Shown here piece by piece: positions 58,654-64,000 of a stretch of DNA of 64,000 nucleotides. Made by a program: the position numbers and the translations under genes. Location of the stretch: contig MKJV01000089.1 in NCBI GenBank assembly GCA_001942185.1, positions 1 through 64,000 on the forward strand, given 5' to 3'. The number at the start of each line of letters is the position of its first letter. Positions within the stretch are counted from its first letter, which is position 1. The notes below the pieces were generated by a model. The model was given only the letters and a program-made list of their open reading frames with translations, searched no databases and was not told where the DNA came from. This stretch comes from Pseudonocardia sp. CNS-004. GTDB taxonomy: Bacteria; Actinomycetota; Actinomycetes; Mycobacteriales; Pseudonocardiaceae.

Positions 58654-59509
58654 TCAGGAACCTGCCCTGGCGTGTCCGCGCAAGAAGGCCAGGCCCTCCG
58701 TCGCCAGTGCGTCCTGGCTACTGGCGAGCGGCCGCCAGATCGACGCCGCGGTGGCGATGGTGGCGTTCTCCGCGGTGAACGACTCGATGCACAGCGGGCC
58801 GCTGTATCCCGACTCGAACAGCGCATCCAGGATTGCGGGCCAGTCGAGGTGGTCGCGCCCGGCGCGCCCCGATCGTTGGCGCACACCTGGGCGTGCACGA
58901 TCCGCCCGGCCGCCCGCCGGATCGCGGCGGCCGGATCCTGCTCCTCGATGTTCTGGTGGTAGGTGTCGAGCCCGAGCCCGATGTGCTCCGGCGGCAGGCC
59001 GTCGAGCGCCTCGAGGGTCTGGTCGATCGTGTTGAGCAGGCTGGTCTCGTACCGGTTGAGCGGCTCCACCCCGATTCGCACGCCCACCTGCGCCGCGTGC
59101 TCCACCACCGGCGCCAGGTTCTCCCGCAGCTGCGCGTACGCCGCCGTGCGCTCGGCATCGGAGAGCCGCCAGGTCCGGCCCACCGACGTGTAGGCCGGGC
59201 CGGCGATCGCCTGCGCACCGACCGCGGCGGCCGCGTCGAGCACGCCGCGCAGGTAGTCCTGCGTGGCGCGGACGGTGGCCGCGTCGGCCGCCACCAGCTC
59301 CCGCCCCGGCGGCATCACGAGGCACACGCTCGCACCCAGCCCGAGGTCGCCGAGCACGGTCGCGGTGCGCACCGGCTCCCAGTCGCCCGGCTGTTCGACC
59401 GGCAGCTCGAGGACGTCGAACCCCCAGGCCGCCACGCGGGGGCGAGCGCGGCGACCGTCGCGTCGTCGCAGGGCGACGCCCACACCCACGTACTGACACC
59501 GATCTCCAT
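58654..59509 (-). CDS. D-tagatose 3-epimerase-like TIM-barrel enzyme, two frameshifts
   Basis: About 286 residues: MEIGVSTWVWASPCDDATVA, then WGFDVLELPVEQPGDW, VGVRIGVEPLNRYETSLLNT (metal Glu), IGLGLDTYHQNIEEQ (Asp, His), VHAQVCANDRGAPG (His in most relatives; here Gln/Cys flank) and PLCIESFTAENATIATA (final Glu). Bases are missing near 59440 and 58860. It follows the sugar-binding protein gene after a shared hairpin and likely epimerises or isomerises the imported ketose. Confidence 0.82.
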
Positions 59510-59529
59510 CGGCCTCCTCCGTCGGGGTC

Positions 59530-59567
59530 TGAGTGGATACGAGTGCTGGAGCACTCGTATCCACTCA
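59530..59567. repeat. Perfect inverted repeat shared with 25.6 kb, copy 2
   Basis: TGAGTGGATACGAGTGCT (59530-59547) and its exact complement (59550-59567) form an 18-bp stem with a 2-base loop, between the binding-protein stop (59575) and the epimerase start (59509). Confidence 0.85.
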
Positions 59568-59574
59568 CGGGTTG

Positions 59575-60756
59575 TCAGGCGCCCCAGCGGGCCGGGAAGT
59601 CGGGCATCTGCTGGCAGCCGCAGAGCGCGTAGTGCAGCGGCGGGAGCCCCGGCTGCAGGTACTGGTCGAGGTTCTCGCTGGTGATCGTCGGCTGCGGCAG
59701 GATCCACTCGCTCGGCACCTGCTCGCCGCGCAGGATCTGCAGCGCCGCGATGACCGCGGTGCGCCACTGGAACGTCGGGTACGTGGGCGCCTGCGCCGTC
59801 AGGCCCTCGGCCTGCCACTTCTCCAGGAACTGCTGCTGGTCCTCCCCGCTGATCGCGGGGAGCGGCTGCCCGGCGTCCTCGAACGCTTCGAGGGCTGCGA
59901 CGGCGGCGGTGCCGTCGTCCATCCAGATCCCGTTGATCTGGCCCTCGCGCTGCAGGTAGTCCGACACGACGCTCTTGGCGGTAGCCGTGTCGTTCTCCGT
60001 GAACTCCACGCCGACGACGTCCACGCCACGCGCGGCGAAGATCCGCTCGGCCGCCGCCCACCGGTTCTCCAGGACGTCCACGCCGGGCAGCACGCGCAGC
60101 GCGAGCACCTTCCCGCCCTGGCCGACCTGGTCGGCGAGGAACTCCGCCGCGGTGGCGCCGAACGCGTAGCCGCCGACGGGGTGGATGAACGTCACCGGGC
60201 AGTCGGTGTCGACGCCGCGGTCGAACACGATCACCGGTAGCTGCCCGCACGCCGCCTCCACCGCGGGGGTCAACGTGGCGGTGGTGTTCGGGGAGACGAT
60301 GAGCGCGTCGCAGTCCCCGCCGACGAGCTGCTGGATGTCGGAGATCTGCTTGTCGTCGCTCGCGCCCGCGTCGAGTGCGGTGAAGTTGGCGATCTCGTCG
60401 CGGTGCAGGTCGACCTCGGCCTGCATGGTGGTCCAGCCGACCTGGCGCCACGGGTTGTCGACCGACGCGTTGGAGAAGCAGACGTTGTGCGGGCCCTGGG
60501 TGGCGTACTGGGCGGTGTCGACCATCTCGGGCTCCAGCATCTGGACCCACGGCTGGTCGGCGGGCCCCTCAGCGGCCTCGTCGCGCAGGGCCAGCTGCCG
60601 GTCGTGCTCGGCCTGGTCGAAGAACTGGGTGGCTGCGGGCGGCGCGGACGTGCCGGGGGCGGCGGTCGGTGCGGCCCCACCCGGTGGCACGTCACTGGTA
60701 CAGGCCGTGGCGAGGAGGAGCACGGCGCCCGTAGCGAGCACCATCGATCGCTTCAT
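59575..60756 (-). CDS. Sugar ABC substrate-binding lipoprotein (RbsB-like)
   Basis: An intact 393-residue lipoprotein: lipobox LLATACTS, then ISDIQQLVGGDCDALIVSPN, PVIVFDRGVDTDCPVTFIHP and INGIWMDDGTAAVAALEAFE, typical of the ribose/galactose-type I fold. The extra 70-residue N-terminal section and three cysteines (NVCFSN, ALCGCQQ) are unusual for the family. Partner of the permeases upstream. Confidence 0.9.
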   Translation of the reverse strand: MKRSMVLATGAVLLLATACTSDVPPGGAAPTAAPGTSAPPAATQFFDQAEHDRQLALRDEAAEGPADQPWVQMLEPEMVDTAQYATQGPHNVCFSNASVDNPWRQVGWTTMQAEVDLHRDEIANFTALDAGASDDKQISDIQQLVGGDCDALIVSPNTTATLTPAVEAACGQLPVIVFDRGVDTDCPVTFIHPVGGYAFGATAAEFLADQVGQGGKVLALRVLPGVDVLENRWAAAERIFAARGVDVVGVEFTENDTATAKSVVSDYLQREGQINGIWMDDGTAAVAALEAFEDAGQPLPAISGEDQQQFLEKWQAEGLTAQAPTYPTFQWRTAVIAALQILRGEQVPSEWILPQPTITSENLDQYLQPGLPPLHYALCGCQQMPDFPARWGA

Positions 60757-60772
60757 GGTCGTCCCTTCGAGG

Positions 60773-61765
60773 TCAGGCGGGCTGAGGAGAGGGTTCGGGG
60801 ACCGCGGGCGGCCTGCGCCTGCGGCCGGCCCGTCGCGCCGCGTACGCGACCGCGGCGATGATGATCACGCCCTGCACGGTGGACTCCAGCGCGCCGGAGA
60901 CCCCGAGCAGGTTGAGCAGGGTGAACAGGGCTTCGAGCACGAGCGCGCCGGCCAGCGCCGCGAGCACGCTGCCGCGCCCGCCGCCGAGCACGACGCCGCC
61001 GAGCACGACCGCGGTGATCGCGGAGAACTCCAGGCCCTCCCCGACCTGCGCGGACACCCCGGCGAAGCCGCCGAGTAGGATCGCCGCCACGGTCGCGGCC
61101 AGCGCCGACAGCACGAACGCCGTGGTACGCACCCGCTCGACGGGCACCCCGGCGAGCGCGGCCGCCCGGTCGTTGTCGCCGGTCGCCACGAGGGTGTGCC
61201 CCCACGCCGAGCGCATGAGCACCGCGGCGCCCGCCGCGACGGCGATCAGGATCAGCGCCGACCACGGGACCTGGCCGAACCCGGGGATGTCGATGCCCTG
61301 CCGCCCCGGCTCCCGGAACGATTCGGAGAGCGAGCCGCGCGGCGCGCCGCCCGTCCACAGGAACACCGCGCCGGAGAGCACGAGCAGCATGCCGAGGGTG
61401 GTGACGAACGACGGCACGTGCAACCGCGTCGTGATGAGCCCGTTGACGAGCCCGACCAGCAGGCCCAGCCCGATGAGCAGCACGATCACCGGCACGGTGG
61501 CGGACTCGTCGCCGTCGATCAGCCGGGCCGCCACGACCACCTGCACGGTGACCAGCGAGCCGACCGACAGGTCGAACTCCCCGGAGACGATCACGAAGTA
61601 CTGCCCGACCGCAAGGATCGCCAGCGGGGCGGCCCGCTTCAGGTACGCGAGCAGCGACGCGGGTTCGAGGAAGTTCGGGTTGACCACCGCGATCGCCACG
61701 AGCAGGAGCAGCAGCACGCCGAACACCGGTGCGGCGGCGCCCACCCGGTCTCGGAGTGTCCTCAT
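60773..61765 (-). CDS. Sugar ABC permease (RbsC-like), first
   Basis: An intact 330-residue permease with about ten helices: YFVIVSGEFDLSVGSLVTVQ is the RbsC hallmark (SGGxDLSVG-like), GLINGL-type VGLVNGLITTRLHVPSFVTT follows, and ITAVVLGGVVLGGGRGSVLA contacts the ATPase. ATG 61765 overlaps the stop of the second permease. Confidence 0.92.
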   Translation of the reverse strand: MRTLRDRVGAAAPVFGVLLLLLVAIAVVNPNFLEPASLLAYLKRAAPLAILAVGQYFVIVSGEFDLSVGSLVTVQVVVAARLIDGDESATVPVIVLLIGLGLLVGLVNGLITTRLHVPSFVTTLGMLLVLSGAVFLWTGGAPRGSLSESFREPGRQGIDIPGFGQVPWSALILIAVAAGAAVLMRSAWGHTLVATGDNDRAAALAGVPVERVRTTAFVLSALAATVAAILLGGFAGVSAQVGEGLEFSAITAVVLGGVVLGGGRGSVLAALAGALVLEALFTLLNLLGVSGALESTVQGVIIIAAVAYAARRAGRRRRPPAVPEPSPQPA

Positions 61766-62771
61766 CGCGGCACCCGCACGGCGCGCTGGGCCCTGGCCCG
61801 CAGCTGCCGCCGCGCGTACACCGCGACGGCCAGGATGATCACGGCGCCGCGCACGACGCCTTGAAGAACGCGTCGAGGACCAGCTGGTCGAACAGGTTGT
61901 CCAGCACCGCGAGCAGCAGCACTCCGGCCACCGTGCCGCTCACGCCGCCGCGCCCGCCCGCGAGCACGGTGCCGCCGAGCACCACCGCGGCGATCGACTC
62001 CAGGTCGTAGCCGCCGTCGGTGCCGACGTACGGCGCGCCCGCGCCGAGCCTGCTGGCCAGGTACAGCCCGGCCACACCGGCGCACAGCGAACAGATCACG
62101 TGCGCGAGGACGGTCGTGCGCGTGGTCGGCACCCCGGACAGCCGGGCGACCTCGACGTTCCCGCCGACCGCGTAGACGTGGTGGCCGGCGCGGGTGCGGT
62201 GCAGGAACAACGCCGCGGCCCCGGCCACGGCCAGCATCAGCAGCACCGCGACCGGGATCGGGCCGATCCGGTCGTAGCCGAGCCGCTGGAACAGCACCGG
62301 GACGGACCCCGCCGGGCCCTCGTACCGGCTCTCCAGGATCCCCTTGATCACCAGCCCGACGCCGAGCGTCGCGATGAACGCGTTGACCTGCAGCTTCGTG
62401 ATCACCAGCCCGTTGACCAGCCCGACCAGCGCCGAGGCGGCCAGCACGGCGAGCACGCCAGGCACGATCATGGCGGGGTCGCCTGCCATCACCTCGGCGG
62501 CGATCAGGGAGGTCAGCCCGATCAGGTAGGCCACCGACAGATCCAGCGACCCGGCGAGGATCGCGATCGTCTGCCCGACCGCGACGATGCCCAGCGCGGT
62601 GGTGCGCGAGAGCATGTTCAGCAGGTTGGCCTGGGTGAGGTAGTCGCCGCCGCGCGCGGTCACGATCGCGGCCGCGAGCAGCACCACCAGGCCGAGCGCG
62701 ATCCACGTGCCCGCCGCGGGCCCGGTCGCGAGCCGCGGCGCCCACCGGACCCGCTCCGCCAGCGCCGTCAC
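61762..62771 (-). CDS. Sugar ABC permease (RbsC-like), second, frameshifted end
   Basis: About 336 residues, paralogous to the first permease: QTIAILAGSLDLSVAYLIGL, VGLVNGLVITKLQVNAFIAT, YDLESIAAVVLGGTVLAGGR. The last 30 codons are in another frame after about 61862 (VVRGAVIILAVAVYARRQL). GTG 62771 overlaps the ATPase stop. Two different permeases suggest a heteromeric channel. Confidence 0.9.
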
Positions 62772-64000
62772 CGCGGCACCTCCACGTGTGGCACGCCGTG
62801 CCCGGTGGCCAGCGCCATCACGTCCTCCTCCGACGCACCCGCGGGCAGCTCGCCGGCGAGCCTGCCCTCGTGCAGCACGCAGATCCGGTCGCTCATCCCG
62901 ATCAGCTCGGGCAGCTCCGAGCAGACCATGAGCACCGCCATCCCGGCCTCGGCCTGCTCCCGGACGAGCTCGTGCACGGCGGCCTTCGCGCCGACGTCGA
63001 TGCCGCGGGTCGGCTCGTCGAGCAGCAGCACCCGCGGGTCGGCGGCCAACCACTTGGCCAGCACGACCTTCTGCTGGTTGCCGCCGGACAGGAACCGCAC
63101 CTCCTGGTCCTCCCCCGCCGACCGCAGCCCCACGGTCGCCAGCAGGTCCCGGGTGCGGGCGGCGCCCACGCGGGCCCGGCGTCGGAAGACCGCGTGCAGC
63201 ACGAGCAGCGCGTTCTCCCGCACCGACTGCGCCAGCGCCAGCCCCTCGGCCTTGCGGTCCTCGGTGACCATGGCGACGCCCGCGGCGATCGCGCGGCGCG
63301 GCGAGCTCAGGCGCACCGGTCGACCGTCCAGGAGCACATCGCCCGCCGTGAAGGGATCGGCGCCGAAGATCGCGCGCAGCAGCTCGGTCCGACCGGCGCC
63401 CTGCAGTCCGGCGACGCCGACCACCTCACCGGCCCGCACGGTGAGGTCGATCCCGCTGATCGCCGGTGCCGTCCCGCCGCGCACCTCCAGCCGGACGTCG
63501 CCGAACTCCGTGGCCCGCGGCGGGTAGTAGGCCGACAGCGGGCGACCGACCATGAGCCGCACGAGCGTGGGCGGCTCGAGCTCGGCGGCGGTCAGGGTCG
63601 TGACCCGCGCACCGTCCTTGAGCACGGTGATCCGGTCGGCCAGCGCGAAGATCTCCGGCATCCGGTGCGACACGTACAGCACGGCGATCCCGCGGGCGGT
63701 GAGCCTGCGCACCAGGTCGGTGAGCAGCGCGACCTCGTGCTCGGCGAGCGCGGCCGTCGGCTCGTCCATCGCGACGATCCGGGCGTCGGTGGCGAGCGCC
63801 TTGACGATCTCGACCACCTGCTGCTGGGCCACCGACAGCCTGCGCACCACCGCATCCGGCCCGAACCCGGTCTCCCCGATCTCGGCGAGCAGCGCGGCGG
63901 TGGCGTGCTCCATCGCGACGGTGTCGACCAGACCGCGCCGCACCGGCTCGCGGCCGAGGAACACGTTCTGCGCGACCGTGCGCTCGGGCAGGAGGGTGAA
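62768..64000 (-). CDS. Sugar ABC ATPase (RbsA/MglA-like), 5' end beyond the window
   Basis: The last 411 codons of a two-domain ATPase; the frame stays open to base 64000, so the first Walker A lies outside. Visible are LSVAQQQVVEIVKALA and IVAMDEPTAALAEHEV (first domain), GLQGAGRTELLRAIFGA (degenerate second P-loop, normal for this family), FLSGGNQQKVVLAKWLAADP and VLLLDEPTRGIDVGAK (second domain). First known gene of the sugar operon running leftward. Confidence 0.92.
   Translation of the reverse strand, partial: FTLLPERTVAQNVFLGREPVRRGLVDTVAMEHATAALLAEIGETGFGPDAVVRRLSVAQQQVVEIVKALATDARIVAMDEPTAALAEHEVALLTDLVRRLTARGIAVLYVSHRMPEIFALADRITVLKDGARVTTLTAAELEPPTLVRLMVGRPLSAYYPPRATEFGDVRLEVRGGTAPAISGIDLTVRAGEVVGVAGLQGAGRTELLRAIFGADPFTAGDVLLDGRPVRLSSPRRAIAAGVAMVTEDRKAEGLALAQSVRENALLVLHAVFRRRARVGAARTRDLLATVGLRSAGEDQEVRFLSGGNQQKVVLAKWLAADPRVLLLDEPTRGIDVGAKAAVHELVREQAEAGMAVLMVCSELPELIGMSDRICVLHEGRLAGELPAGASEEDVMALATGHGVPHVEVPR

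Overview
The window is very GC-rich DNA with dense, short-spaced genes, many GTG starts and stop/start overlaps of the GTGA or ATGA type. Its gene families (PAC2 protein, TIGR03086 mycothiol-type protein, F420-type LLM oxidoreductase, actinobacterial PadR with a Gly/Arg/Pro-rich head, DtxR/IdeR-like iron boxes, many LacI-controlled sugar ABC systems) point to a free-living actinobacterium, most likely a soil member of the Pseudonocardiaceae. The placement is inferred from content, not from a marker gene. I found no rRNA, tRNA, CRISPR array, integrase or intact insertion sequence.

Layout. 1-9.1 kb: a 5'-truncated membrane protein, a divergent azoreductase/HxlR pair, a two-domain tautomerase, a YkvA-like protein, a lipoprotein, a PadR regulator with its palindrome, a CooC/MinD-like ATPase with a Fur-like box, a DUF1330 protein, an MFS transporter and a PAC2 protein. 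9.3-14.5 kb: two BCCT osmolyte transporters in tandem, the second facing an intact quinone oxidoreductase and the first facing only the C-terminal relic of one, plus an ABM monooxygenase. 14.5-17.0 kb: a LacI regulator divergent from a homoserine-dehydrogenase-like SAF-domain oxidoreductase, with a shared operator. 17.1-23.5 kb: small unknowns, a phospholipid-type methyltransferase, and two TetR-controlled divergent pairs (DHA2 efflux pump; FAD monooxygenase).

23.5-32.6 kb: a minus-strand operon of eight genes (Liv-type ABC transporter, Gfo/Idh dehydrogenase, DUF993 aldolase-like protein, TIM-barrel isomerase) divergent from a LacI regulator with two AAGCGCTT operators. 32.7-36.2 kb: small secreted or membrane proteins, a large unknown helical protein and a beta-carbonic anhydrase. 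36.4-42.2 kb: a LacI-controlled sugar ABC importer with an intracellular GH51 arabinofuranosidase. 42.4-43.9 kb: an ArsR/AHSA1/TIGR03086 operon with twin operators. 43.9-53.0 kb: an M20 peptidase divergent from a seven-gene operon (GNAT, SIS protein, N-acylamino-acid-racemase-like enolase, two paralogous permeases, D-aminoacylase, beta-lactamase-fold protein) that reads as an N-acyl or D-amino-acid scavenging cluster. 53.0-58.5 kb: AhpD-like protein, DUF2127 and CPBP membrane proteins, a siderophore-binding lipoprotein under overlapping iron boxes, and an LLM oxidoreductase. 58.6-64.0 kb: an RbsABC-like sugar importer with a D-tagatose-3-epimerase-like enzyme; its ATPase runs off the right edge.

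About half the genes read correctly only if a one-base indel is allowed, roughly 45 breaks in 64 kb. This is almost certainly draft-sequence error rather than biology, so spans below cover the reconstructed genes and each break is noted. Several intergenic inverted-repeat families recur across the window.
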